Source: Patagioenas fasciata
Taxonomy: Eukaryota > Chordata > Aves > Columbiformes > Columbidae
Length of the DNA stretch: 64,000 nt
Assembly (NCBI RefSeq): GCF_037038585.1
Contig: NC_092523.1
Span: 28,897,501-28,961,500 of the forward strand
Direction of reading: 5' to 3'
The notes below the pieces were generated by a model. It had not been told where the DNA came from. It was given only the letters and a program-made list of their open reading frames with translations, and did no database searches. The position numbers were made by a program, and so were the translations under genes. Within the stretch, counting starts at the first letter, position 1, and the number at the start of each line of letters is the position of its first letter. Positions 1 to 13,100 of the stretch are shown here, one piece after another.

Positions 1-513
1 CAATATGAGACTTGTAATCAGGTTTCCTAACTAAAACTACTTTTTACTCATACTTCAAACATGACAATCTTCAAACTGACAGCATTCTCTAGAAAATATT
101 ATGGAGATAAGAGTACGGCTTGTTAATAACAAACCCTCTGTATGCCAGTCACATTCTTAGGATTGAATTAACACAAATTCATCCTAACTTTTCACTTATT
201 CATGGAATAATGATGTTAATATCTTCTTCCAAAGTTACAGTAATAAGGAACTGTATTGATTAACTAATGAGGATATTAACTGTAGAGATATGTATTAGGA
301 CAGCAAGACTTGGCATAGGTTAACCAAGTAATGCCTAGAAAAATAAATTTTTAGAAAAGAATATACTCACTTCAAGAAGTTATGTCTACAGGAATATCCA
401 CAATTCTCAGATGTCTGAAAAATTCATATATTTATATATATATAAAATGTATCTACCAATTAATGGGCAACAAACAAAAATATATATATATATATATCTA
501 TCCCAATGCTTAC
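1..513 (-). other. USP46: USP46 intron 4, partial, with TA microsatellites
   Basis: Noncoding. Alternating TA runs lie at about 428-444 and 481-497, the second only about 16 nt inside the intron from the exon 4 donor. No other recognisable element was seen. Confidence 0.8.
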
Positions 514-743
514 GGTTTCACAGTTCAAACATCTAGTTTCGTTAGTCAGTGTTCCCTGAAAAATCTCATGCACCCAGGTGAGTTCTTGTTTATTGTTCTC
601 TTCAGCTTCATTCATGTTGCCATTTTTCAGTTTCCCATTTTGCTTTTCCTGTTTCTTCTCTTCTTGCAAAATGTCTGCGATGGTGTTCAGCAGGTAATTT
701 AAAAACTCATGTGCATCCTGCTGCATGTAATTGTCAAAGAGAT
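514..743 (-). CDS. USP46: USP46 coding exon 4 (codons 111-187)
   Basis: A 230-nt exon reading [14 protein letters not shown], the USP QQDAHEF box, and ending TRCLNCET. Its CxxC is half of the fingers-domain zinc site. It enters in phase 1 and ends in phase 0. The acceptor AG is at 745-744 and the donor is GTAAGC from 513. The sequence beyond the donor is intronic, with TA repeats. Family knowledge predicts the next exon starts with the Val-Ser of ETVSS. Confidence 0.97.
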
Positions 744-3700
744 CTGTGAAGAAGAGAGTTGAGATTTCAAAGGTTAAGTATATCCTCTCCTTCAAGAAAG
801 CAAACTAGATTCATTATTTCTTTTCAAATAAATATACTAGTCCTTGCTCAGCAAAGCATTTAGAATTATGCCAAAAAGAGCAGTTTTGCAGCCATGCTGA
901 CTTCAGTGAAACTACTTTGGGAGAAGGTTTCATCTCAACTAACTTCAGCTGCTTGAAAGATTAGGGTCTCTGTGGAGATGGTTGTGTAGGCTCTCACTAC
1001 CATCAATGAAGAAAGCAAGTGGGTGACTCAGCATAAATTAATTGCTTAGACTAGATGTCTAACTTTAGACAGCACTGACTCCCACCCATATATTCCAAGT
1101 CCCTTAGACACTTAGGAACATCACCGAGTTTGGACAGTGAGACATGTGGCTGAGGCAGCTGAAGACCTTGGATACTGACGCATACCAGTAAGCTGTGTCT
1201 GGCTGGGATGGAGTTCCCTGTCCTAACAGTCCACACAGTGCTGTGCTTTGTACATCTGGCTGCAGTGGTGTTGGTAATGCACTAACGTTGTGGCTGTTGC
1301 TGAGCAGTGCTCGTGCAGCATCAAGGCTGGCTCTTCATCCCCCCAGCCCCCAAAAGCTGGTAGGCTGGGGGTGGGCAAGATGTTGGGAGGGAACGTGGCT
1401 GGGACAGCTGACCCAAACTGACCAAGGGGTATTCCATACCATGTGGCATCGTGTTCAGCAATAAAAGCTAAAAGAAAGGAGCGGGGGGCATTCACTATTA
1501 AGACGCTTATCTTCCAAAGCAACTCCTGTGCATACCAAGAGCTTGCTTCTCAGGGAGTAGCTGGAAATTGCCTGCTGATGGGAGGCAGAGAATAAATCTC
1601 TTTCGGTTTTGCTTTGCTTCTGCATGCGGCTGTTGTTGTTTGTTTGCTTATTTGTTTTGTTTGGTTGGTTTTTTTGTGTGTGTTTGGTTTTGTTTTTCGT
1701 GTTTGTTTGTTTGTTTTGGGGTGTGTGTGTTTTGTTTCATTTTTTAAACTGCCTTTATCTCAACGCATGCATTTCTTTCATCTTGTTTTCATCCCTTGTC
1801 CTGCTGAGGATGGGCTTGAGAGAGCGGTTTGGTGGGCACCTGGCAGACAGCCAAGGTTAACCCACCACAAACAGTAATAATAACAGTATTTAATGAAGCT
1901 CATTTTTCATGCACACAAATCTGATGAGCAGAGACTTATCCTTTTCAATAAGAAATGCTTACAGGAGGAGGGGAGAATATCTCAGTGATTTAGTACAGAC
2001 TTCTCCAGTGAAGGCTTAATTTGCCCACCATGTTGAAGTGAAAAGAATCTGTGTTCCCAAGAAATGTGTATTTTTATCCCCCTGCTCCTGAAAAAGCTCA
2101 CGTGGATTTCCTCAGAAAATATGGCAAAGATCCTTTGTCTTTGCAGTGTCTAGCCCAGGTTAATACACATTAAGTCTGGCCCTAATTTAAAAAAGCTGAA
2201 AACATAAGATCCAGTCCCTAAAAGTGATCCCAAACAGCGTGGGGGCATTTATCACCACATGACTCAGAGCTAACTTTGTCACACTTTCAAACGCCTGCTC
2301 TGGAATGAACAGTCTGCCCATTTATATGCTGTCACCAGGAAGAAATTTCTCCCAGGTGTTCAACTTTGTCTCTTCATTCAAAGCTCCCCCGTTTCTAAGC
2401 ATACCACCCACATTGATATGAATCTAGGCCAAAATGGAGCTGTGTGGTAGGCTTCCTTATTCCAAGATGTTCCTCATTTCCCTTAGACAGAACTACTGCA
2501 AAATTAAGCATATGCTGTTGCCAGCTTAATGCTTAAAAAGGGCTTGATGCTTCCCAAAGTAAGACTTCGCCCACCACTTCTATGAAGAAGAGCAGCAGTG
2601 GACATGTAGTCCACTGAACACCCCCACATACATAGTTACTTATCCTCCAGGTGTTTTGGGGTAGTGATGCCTGTAGCCCTCCTAGGTCACGCAGTTTCTA
2701 TACTGCGAACTGCCTGCAATGGTTTTCTCTGCTATATTGCACCAAAAAAAAAAAAATTAAAAAATTATGACAGACTGTCACACTATTCCCAGCCCTAGGT
2801 CACTGTTCAGAGTGATCTGTCCCACCGTGCTGTGAAAACATCATTAATTCATGCACCTCTGGGAACGTATGAAACCTTGTATGGTTATTATTTCAAGCAT
2901 AATATCATGTATACAGATACTGAAACATTAATATCTAAACCCCCGAAAGTACTAAAAGCAACCGAAAAAACTAACCTGAACATCTGATTAATATGACCAC
3001 GTTGTCCCTAGAAGCCACGTTTATTTATACTGATCAACATATTACTGTCTAAGAGGATTCCAGTTTTCTGCTTACCATTCTCTTTTCGTAACCTTGATAT
3101 GAACTTCTTTGGTGGAATAACTCCAACTTTCTTCTTCTGAGTAGCAATACTGTGGAAAAGATCTGCCAGGCAAGTCAAGAGATTTTCCTTCTTTTTTTGT
3201 TGGGCCTTGTATGATAACACATTTTCCCGAAACGGCCGGCAAAAATACAATGCCTGCAGCACGGAGTTACAGTAGCAGGTGTTCCCGAACTGCCATGTAA
3301 AAGTAAAAACAATCTTAATCCCTGGGCATCACAATAAAACTAGTTGCTTCATTCAGCTCTGGCTTCTACGTCCCTGTCACATACCAACCATTTTGCCGTG
3401 CAGCTACTGTAGAAATATCTTCCACACCCACACTTGACACTTCACAGGAAAAAAACAGACCAAACAAAACAAACAACTATGGTGTTCTAAATTAACTAAG
3501 ATCCAAAGCAGAAGTTTCCACTTGCAAGAGTTATATTTATTGTAGTGGATCTTGTTAAGCTTGTTTCCATATATTAATACACCCTTGCTGGGCTCTATCT
3601 TGCTGCTCAGTAGCAGAATGACTAATGTTTTCAATAGAAAAAAAACTATATCTACTTCACTTGTATGGGAATAAACAAGTCATTAAACAGCCTTCTCACT

Positions 3701-4073
3701 CATTCTCTCTTTAGTCAGATAAAAAAGCTTCTCCTAAGAGGGTCCCTGATGCAGGCTGCTGTACCAAAACTTGCACATATTTGCATCACTTCCAGAGACT
3801 GTCCCTCACGTTTCTTAGCTAAAATAGACTTTATTGAAGTGTAATTTCTAATCACTGAAAATATTTGTGGAACAGTAAACTGTTTTCTCTGGGATCTATT
3901 AAGCTATCTTCAAATACCTGGTACAGTTTTACAACCCACTTTGCCTAAAATTGGAACATGAGCTGCACTTTTTTAAAAAAAAAAAAAAACAAACACCACC
4001 ACCAACAAAAAAACTACGAAACAACAAGCAAACCTACAATCCTGCCTTAGAACAGGACTGGGGGAAGGAAAAA

Positions 4074-4124
<51 letters not shown>

Positions 4125-7100
4125 AAAACCACCAATGTTCAAGTAATATCAAAGCCACAGTTCTGTATATGGTTTGCCTACTGAAAATGGTACTTACATT
4201 GACCAATCCAAAATAGTGTTCATTGATTGGAAACTGCTCTGGGCCAATGTCTTTTTCCAGAGCAGAGGCATTGGTGCCCTAAAAAGAAGATCGAAGAATT
4301 TATTGAGAATATTAAGGCTCTAAAATAAGGTACTAGCGAGAAAGAAACGCATTTTTTCCTTTCAACTACAATTAGCCAAACTAACTCTCGTACTAATAAT
4401 GGGCAAGCACGACAGTCACATGAGCCAACAAAAATATTTGCAGTTGTAGGTAATTGAGCTGGCGTGACCTGGACACTCTAGTAATGACTGATTAGAAGTG
4501 AACAGGTCACAACAACAGTGGTTCTCCCCTCATCCATCTCAATCTTATTTTTACTTTGTTCGTAAACAGCTGGATTCCATTACCTTCTTGCTTTGTAAAA
4601 ATACTTGTAGATATGAAGTGAAACCATTAAAGGTATCTTGGATAAACCATTTTCTAGGTGTAGGGCAGGTTTTCAAAGGCTTACTGAAACTCCTCCGAAT
4701 CCACTCTAATTTGTCAGCAGCCCTTAACAATACTTGGGCTCCAGACAGGCATCTACTTCTAGAACCAGCATCACAAGTGCTAAAAGCAAGAGTAACATAG
4801 ACCTGCCATTTTGTCCTGTCTAACATCAAAGCTGCAAACTATTACATCTCTCAGTCACTGCCTCAGTGTGGCAAGTTATGTTCTGCTTTATCTTCACTCC
4901 AACAACAAAATTGCTTTCACGGCTACCAGTCTGTGAGCACAATCACTTATTTTGCATGTGTTACAAGTAGTTCTGCTGTATTAAAATGTCTGTGTTAGAT
5001 TACCAGGCAAGGAAGGTAGGTTGCTGCCAAAGCCAGTGTCGTAACTGCTGTCCACTGTAGAAGTATACAGATCCTTGTAGGACCTCACTAAAAATGCTGT
5101 GTTTGGACAAGGATTCCTACATACAATCATTTGAGTTAGCCAATATTGAAGCTGTGTGACAATTGCTTTACTGACATCATACATTTATTGCCTTACTGAA
5201 CATGTTCTAGAGTATGAGGTATTAATAATCATGCCCTAGAATTTCCATCACACAAGAACAACACAGTTGGTTGACTTCCATAAAATCATGTAAAATGCCC
5301 CTGTAAACATGCAAACATGTAAAACATCTGGAAATTTCTGAAATGTCCTGTGTTCCCAAGGTTTTTTTCAATATAACATTTGCTTAGAGGGCTCTTCAGC
5401 TCAAATTTTCAAGGTTGTGATAATCAAAATCAATAATTCTGGTGTCCCTTCCCCATCTTCTCCCCAAAGTTTGATTTGTATTTTCTTACTGCACCTATCA
5501 GCACCACTGCTGGCTATATTAGATTATTATTTCATGTCAGGTCATTGGCAGAAGATGATTTCAGTCAAAAGAATCAGTGGTGTGAAACTGAGCATGGGTG
5601 CTCTGAGAATTTGCAAGCCTTGAAAGTAAAACAGCTCCTTCAAGTTGGCATCTTCCAGAGAAGCTCCCAAGATTTTGTATTTCACATTCCCTTATCAGAT
5701 CTCTTTCCAGTCTCTCCATTTCTCTCTCTCACACATGGCTCATTTCTCAGGCTGAGTGAATGTGGTTTCCCAGACCTTTGAGACCAAAGTACTTCAGCTG
5801 CACAAAGCTCCATAAAAGCTTTAAGGGATGTCTTGTCATTCTTGGGCTCTGCTGAGCCTCAGTGACAAACATGGAAAAAGAATGATCTATACAAAGTAAT
5901 TATTGGCTAGCTTTCAATGGAGATGACAGCATGATAATTATGTACGTTCTATATGATGATTGAATTATTTGCTTGCAGAGACAGCCTTGACGAAGATGTG
6001 TGAATTCAGCAAAACCACCAGCTTTTCAAGAGGGAGGAAACTGATAGACATTTGCCCATCTGATATCAATTGGGAAGTAAACAGCCACTGTTAGCCTCAA
6101 AAGTTTAATAAAACAAAAGCGTGACTACAAAAGATTAATGCAGCTTGTGAAGAAAACCATTTCATAATAATACTCACCGTATGACATTCAGATCAACGCA
6201 AAGGTTTCTTTTGATTACACTTTTAGCATTCAAATCGAGTTCCCTAACATAAGAATGAAATGAGTGTTTTTCCAGTTTTGCAGGAAGTATTTTCCAAACT
6301 CAAAAAAAAATTTCCCTCTGGAATTCATGGAAAATAATATATCTAAAAAGTAACTTCCTACTTAGTGTATGCTGTTGAACAAGTAGAGCGCAAGAGCTCT
6401 GCTATCTGGTTGCTCCTACATTACTCATTTTCTTTTCCTCCAGGGCCAGGGTTTCTTACTTCAGAGGATGCCAGATGGTTTGAGAAATTCTTTCTAGCAT
6501 CCAAATTGTCTTGTAAATATTGTGAAAAAGAGCAGGAATCAAGATTTACCAAACAAAATTACTACTGAAAACCAAACAAATACATAATATGCACTAATTT
6601 ATCTTCACATAAAACCAATACATTGCAAGGAAATTTTCAAAATACATGCTGTTGAAACAACGTATGCTGAGTAACAGCTCATCATAGAGCTATAGGTTGT
6701 TCTCCAAAACCAGGTCCTGGCTGTTGTAAATGCACAACAAAGCACTGTATGTCAGTTTCCCGGTAAAACAGAGCGGCTAAATTTAGTCTTTGGGTAAGCT
6801 GATGTGACTCCCGCAGACTTTATCAGTAGTTGTGCCTTCTTACAGGAAGGGCAATTTCAGTCTGCTTTGTTTCAAGGTGTCCAAAAAATACTGTTAGATT
6901 CATAGAAAAAGAAGAGCAGGAAAAGAGGTGAGAAGAACAGAGACCTAATACTTCAAAGCAGTGTATCTTTTTACATGAAGAAAAGACAGACTATTTAGTA
7001 AACTTGAGCCATGGCATGCTACATTGATTTTTATATATGTGTTTTACATAGGAAGATTCCTCAAAAAACTGTGGACATGATGGAAGAAGAAATGATTGGA

Positions 7101-10100
7101 AATCTTTCCAATCAAAGGAAACCAGAAACTTCACACCCAAGCCACATTTAAACTGGAAAAAACACGTTATTAGAGATGAGTTAAAGATCATTTAGAACTC
7201 AGTTTAAACCAACCATATCAAATATAGAAATCATGTTAGCCTATTGAGGTTAATCTACAGCAAAAATCAGCCATGACTATTTAACATGTTTTTAAGCATG
7301 GTTGTGCTTTTTCCCACTCCCACCAAGTCAGTTTTGTCACTTCTGCAGTGGAAACCAACTCAGACATTTTTAATACCATCCATTCTCTGTGGAGGGGTGT
7401 CGAACTCATTTTCACTGGGGGCCACATCAGCCTTGTGATTGCCTTCAAAGGGCCGAACGTAATTTTAGGACTCTATAAATGTATTTACATATGTATTTAA
7501 TTATAAATGTATTTATACAGTCCTAAAATTACATCCGGCCCTTAAAAGGCAACCTGCTCTATGGATTTATAAATGGTCTTGTGGTTCAGCTAGGAGAAAT
7601 ATCCTACTGCAGCTGAATTTACTGTTGTTTCATAAAAAAAACACTGAGAGTGGCAGTGTGACCACAGAGCCTGAACTGAGAAGAACCCACGTAAGTCAAT
7701 AAACTGGGATCTGGGACTATTAAATAAATTCACATCAGGGTATAAATACAATAAAGGAGACTGGCTCCTTCTTAAATGAATACCCTAATGAGAGAAATGC
7801 AACGAAGTGGCTGTGGTGGCTAAACCTTATGAGAATGAGAACTAGGTCAATGCGGAAACTCCTACTATGTATTCTGTGGTGTTGGTGAGCTTTGATTTCT
7901 CTGAAGTTTTACCGCTTAATTCAACAATCAGTATTCAGCCCTTATAAAATGGCAAAGACATACAGTTGGAGATAGCCAAGCATGGGTCAATTCAGGCTAA
8001 GCCAAGATTTCAACCACAGCATCGCTCCAAAAACATTCTGACCGTATGACCTGTATTTTTTCCTCTCTTGTTATTTTGCTCTAGGTTTTTCAGTGGATAA
8101 GTCTGCCAGTTTTCATTTCAGCTGAAATTTCTGATAATGATGCTAGGAGTTTAATTTGTGCTTTGTATCACATGAGAGAGATTAAGTGAAAAAACCTCTT
8201 GTTCCATTGCAGTTTAGCATATAAACACAAATAATGCAGGGGAAAAGACAAAATGCACCAAAAAAAACCCCAACAACCAACCACTTCCACCACCCCCCCT
8301 AAAAAAAAAAAAGAACAAAGAACCCCAAAACCAAATGAAAAAATCCACAAACAAACAAAAACAACAACAACAAAACCCTAAACAACAGATTAGCTCATTA
8401 AATCACATGTAACAAAATAACCTGAATACAATTATTCTGTGGAGGGTGAGAAATGGAATAGAGCCAATACAGAAGACATTGCAAACAGAAGACAGCAAAT
8501 CAGACTCTACTTTCTAGTGTGACAGAGCTACAAAACATGGCAGTAACTTTCTAGAAATATGCGTGTGCTTAATTTAAAGTAAATGAGTGCAGTAAAGAAA
8601 TTTTGTAAGTCACCTGTGGAAAACTATTAGATAAGTATCGCAAAATAAACAGGAACATGGTGTGGCTAGCCATCAAACAATAAAATACAAAATAAGAAGT
8701 AGCAAGAAATATCTTGTTCAGGAGAAAAATCTAACAAATATAATAAAAAAAACCCACATAAAATCGAGTAATGAAAACAGAAATTTAACAAATATATAAA
8801 GAACAAAAGATGAATAAAGGAAGTTAGCTGGGCCATGTCAAAGGACTTCAGATCATATACAGCTGTGAACTAGATTTTGTTTTTTTCCTTAGCATTCAGC
8901 GAAAGTGAGAGCAATGTACTAGAAATAGGGCTGTTTCCTGAAGGGAGAAACTGAAGACTTAAGACAAACTGAGGGTGATGTCTGGGCTGGTAGAAGAGAA
9001 ATTAAAATAAAAATAGAAATGGCTTCAGGGCCAGGCAGCCAGGGTTTTGGGATTTTGGAAGGCACAGCATATGGGAAGGAAAGGAAAAAGAAGATAAAGA
9101 TTGTGAAAGGCAGTGATGGGTAACTTAAAATAGAGGAAGCAACTGTAAATGAAATCCAAAATTAGCTCCCAGAAACATCACAAAGAAAATTAGAGAAGAG
9201 CGAACAGTATCACACCATACAGTATATATGCAACTGCTTTCAATGGGCACAGAACCTGTCCTTGGCGTTGGACTTTGACTGTTCTTGGGGACAACCTCAG
9301 CTTCCAGAGAGGGATGGTGAGTAACTGGAATAGCTAATCCAACCTCATTCCAAACTCACAGACCATAGATAGAAAACCTGAAATGTTTCTGTATTTTTTA
9401 AAGTGTAAGTCCCACAAGATAGTTGAATTTAACCAGATTAGCTTTTTTTTTTTTCTCTTTCTGCAAAGAAACGTTTTATTGCTCCTCCAGAAGCGCTGTG
9501 TTGTGACTTTGTTGCCACAAGATAGAAGAGAGGTGGTGCTGTGAAAAACATCGGGGATCATAGTAAACAGTAAAAGGATATTGACTGACCTAAAAACCAC
9601 TGCATACTCATGTTTTTGAGGGAAAGGTGATTTAAGACAATGTAACGAAATAAATTATTTTCGTGCCTTTTTTTCCAAAAGACAAATTATAGGAGCTTGA
9701 AAGGAGATGTCCAACTTGGTTTTTGTTGATGCACTAAACAATCTCTAATCAGAGATCTAAGCATTACATATACCATAAATAACTTTAGATCTTTACTGTG
9801 TAGTTACCAAGAAAGAGATAAAAATTGAAATGCCTGAAATCCTGAATCACTTAAAATCTTGGACAAAGTGTTTAAGGCACTTAGTTGTATATAGCTTAAA
9901 AAACTTGTTTTTCTCAAAGCACAAAGTGTTACAAGTTCAGCATCTAAATCCATAAGTAATGTTTTTAAAAATATTGACCTTTAAAGTTTCCATGATTAGA
10001 TAACCTTCACCAAATTGCAACTCAGTATTCTTTCATAAATCAGTCTCCATTCCCAGCTTAATTGTTCTTAGATTAGTGGCACTCAGCCTTTTCCTGGAAC

Positions 10101-13100
10101 AAGTAGCAAAAACTACTTTGTTTGGCCACTTTCTTTCCTCAGAACACATAACCTCAAGATGGCCTCACAAGTGAAAAAGAGACTGAGGTTTGCTTGCAGA
10201 CTATAATTTCTTCAATAACATTTTTGTGTGGGCCACCCAGACTGCATGTGTGGTGCCTCAGAGCATTCTAAAGGCAAGGCACCTTCCAGACTTCATCACA
10301 GCTGCACCAGCTGGAGTACTCTTTGATAACCTGGAGACACAAGTAAAAGTATCTTCATGAAGTCTCAATGTAACATGAGTTATGAGGGCTGCAGTTATGT
10401 TGCAGGACAGGTTTAGAATTCAAAATTGTTTTTGACAGTCAATTTTTTTATTATTTTCATTTTAGATAAATGCTCTAAAAAGTGTTGAAATTCAGCTGAG
10501 ACAAGTGCAAGATTCTGCACATGAAAAGAAGAATCACCTGTACGTTTACAGAATGGGAAACAGCTGACTAAGGTAGCAAAGAAAAGCAAAACAATGCAAA
10601 GTGAGAAAAATGAAGTATGGAGACTATAGCATAGTGTAAGATGAATAAGCATCAGCTGTGCAATACTATTGAAAAAAAACATAACAACAACAACAAATGT
10701 AGGCAAAATAATGAAATTCTTGCAGACAGGAGTCTACAAAATTCTTAAAGTAACTTTCCTGTTTAACTTGTTGCTAGTAAGACTGCAGACAGGATTTTAT
10801 GTCCAGATTTGGGTGCTTGGTTTCAAGAAAGAAAGCAGTCAAAATGAAAAACTCAACTCTAGAGAAAAATGACCAGTAAAAAAAAAGAGTTGAAGAGGGT
10901 TGTGTTGCATAAGACAGAAAATTCTGAGGCGGGGGATGACAATACGTAGCTTGTTACAGAAAGGAACTAGTCTGTTCTCAATCTCAAGTGTGGACAGGAT
11001 GAGAAGTATGAATCTCAAATTACAGCAATAAAGAATCAAGTAAGACATCAGGAAACATTCTAGTCATAAGGACAGTGAAGCATTATGATAGACTGCCTAG
11101 AGAGATGATGCAGCCACTGCCGCTGGAAGTCTTCAAGTTAGACATACGTCCGAAATAACACAGGTTTATGAAATGGAATTCCAGTGGACAGTTAGAGACT
11201 TGATTGTCGTAGGACAGTTTAGATGCAACTATTATTAGGTCATTAATCGTGAAATCAAATAACCGCAACACACAACATCCAGTAATGGCTGGCTCAAAAC
11301 CATCAGGACAACAGCTTCTCTGCAAAGGGTGAGCATACCCAAGAACCCACAGAACCCTGATGGTGGAGATGCAAGCTCATTTCTTCCCCAGAAGTACTGA
11401 TACACTGTGGTGCTAAGAGCACATAATGTACATAAATGTATGGAAGTGTATCTACCAAACAGCCAGCCAAGGACAGTTTCTTGCGGCTAAATGAAGATCT
11501 GAAGACATTTTGCTGACTGCTTCTCTGACTGGCCATGATTTACACTCCACAGACCGTGGCTGTTCAAGCCCATCAGAACCTCACCTCCTGCATGGCACCT
11601 GCCCACCACCACCACACACAGTTAATCAGTGTCCAGATTCTGCTTTTAATCCCATTTCTTCTGCAATTCAGACTCGCTCAGCCTTGCTGAGCTGTAATTA
11701 AGAGGTTCCTTTATCAAGGTATTTTGCATAACCACTGGTTTGCTCTTATTTCAGCAACTTGAAGCTGAAGACTATGTGCATCTAAAGAAACACACTGTAA
11801 ATCATACATTTTATCAATAAATTGTCCTGTTGTCCTTAGCTTCTAAACAACTAGTAAGGGCATTATGACCATTTTAGCCATAAAAAAGCAGTATTCATGC
11901 AAGACAAGCCTCAGTCATTAGTCCAGGTTATACATTGGAAATGATACATTAGCATGTTTCTTGCTTCACATATCCTATATATATATATATATATATACTT
12001 CTTTTTTTTTTTTTTTTTTTTTTTTTGTGGAGTTCTGTTTGTCTTCTGATGGAATGCAAACTCCTGCTTGTCGGTCCAGTACCCACTTGTCAGCCATACT
12101 CTGAAGTTTCTCATTACTGCAGAAAGGTATTACAAAAATTAGACTTCACATTCTCTATATTTTTTATATTTTTGTTTATCTATTTGCTGTATATGTCATA
12201 CTGAAATGGTGTGCTCTTAAGACTATGCTTCTAAAATTGCATTGCTTGAACTGCCTGTAATTAATCTTTTCAGATGTAAAAATCTGTTTGCCTTTATTAA
12301 CCTAAATATGCCTTCAGATAGCTGTTTTGGCATATGCTATTCTGCCTCAATCTCTGTTTATGAGAAGTTTTAAAAGTCATGAAGAAATACATGCTGCAGG
12401 TTGTTCAAATGAATAAATCCAGTTGAAAGTCATAGTCATCAATTCTGTAATCCAATAACACTCTTATTGTACAATGCAGAATTTGACTGTGTTTACGGCA
12501 TTACAATTGTAATTATTTTCTATCAAGCATTTTCCAAATCGATGTTTGAATTTTGAATTCTCATTCTGCCAATGCTCTATATTCAAACAAATCCTGCAAC
12601 AAGTCTCTATAAGCATGACATCAAAAACAAACAAAAACCACAACAGTTATTCTTGTTTGATTCCTGAATGTAGGGACTTCCAAGTTTATATGTTTTTTTC
12701 TACAACTCATTTCTAGGGTGATAAAAATGAAACCTGAAATTCATAGATATTCACGAAATTCCTGGTGAACCGTGTGAATGTTTTCCTGAAGAAAAACAGT
12801 AATTGTTATGAAACTCATAGAAACTATGAGAACAGGTAACATGCAAGCCCAATTCATAAAAAACAAAATTAATCTGGGAAATTGCAACTTTTTTCTCTTT
12901 TTCCCCCCCAAAGGATATCTATACAACTATCAGGAGCAACTGTGAGGTATCTCAGATGATACCTTGTATCAGAACTGATCTGAATTTTTTCAGAATGTCC
13001 CATTGATTAAATCAACAGAGCACTCTGAAGTGTGGATCAGATTATTTCAAACACTATTACAAAATTATGAGAGAGGGGGATGAGTACATGTTCTCAGCAG

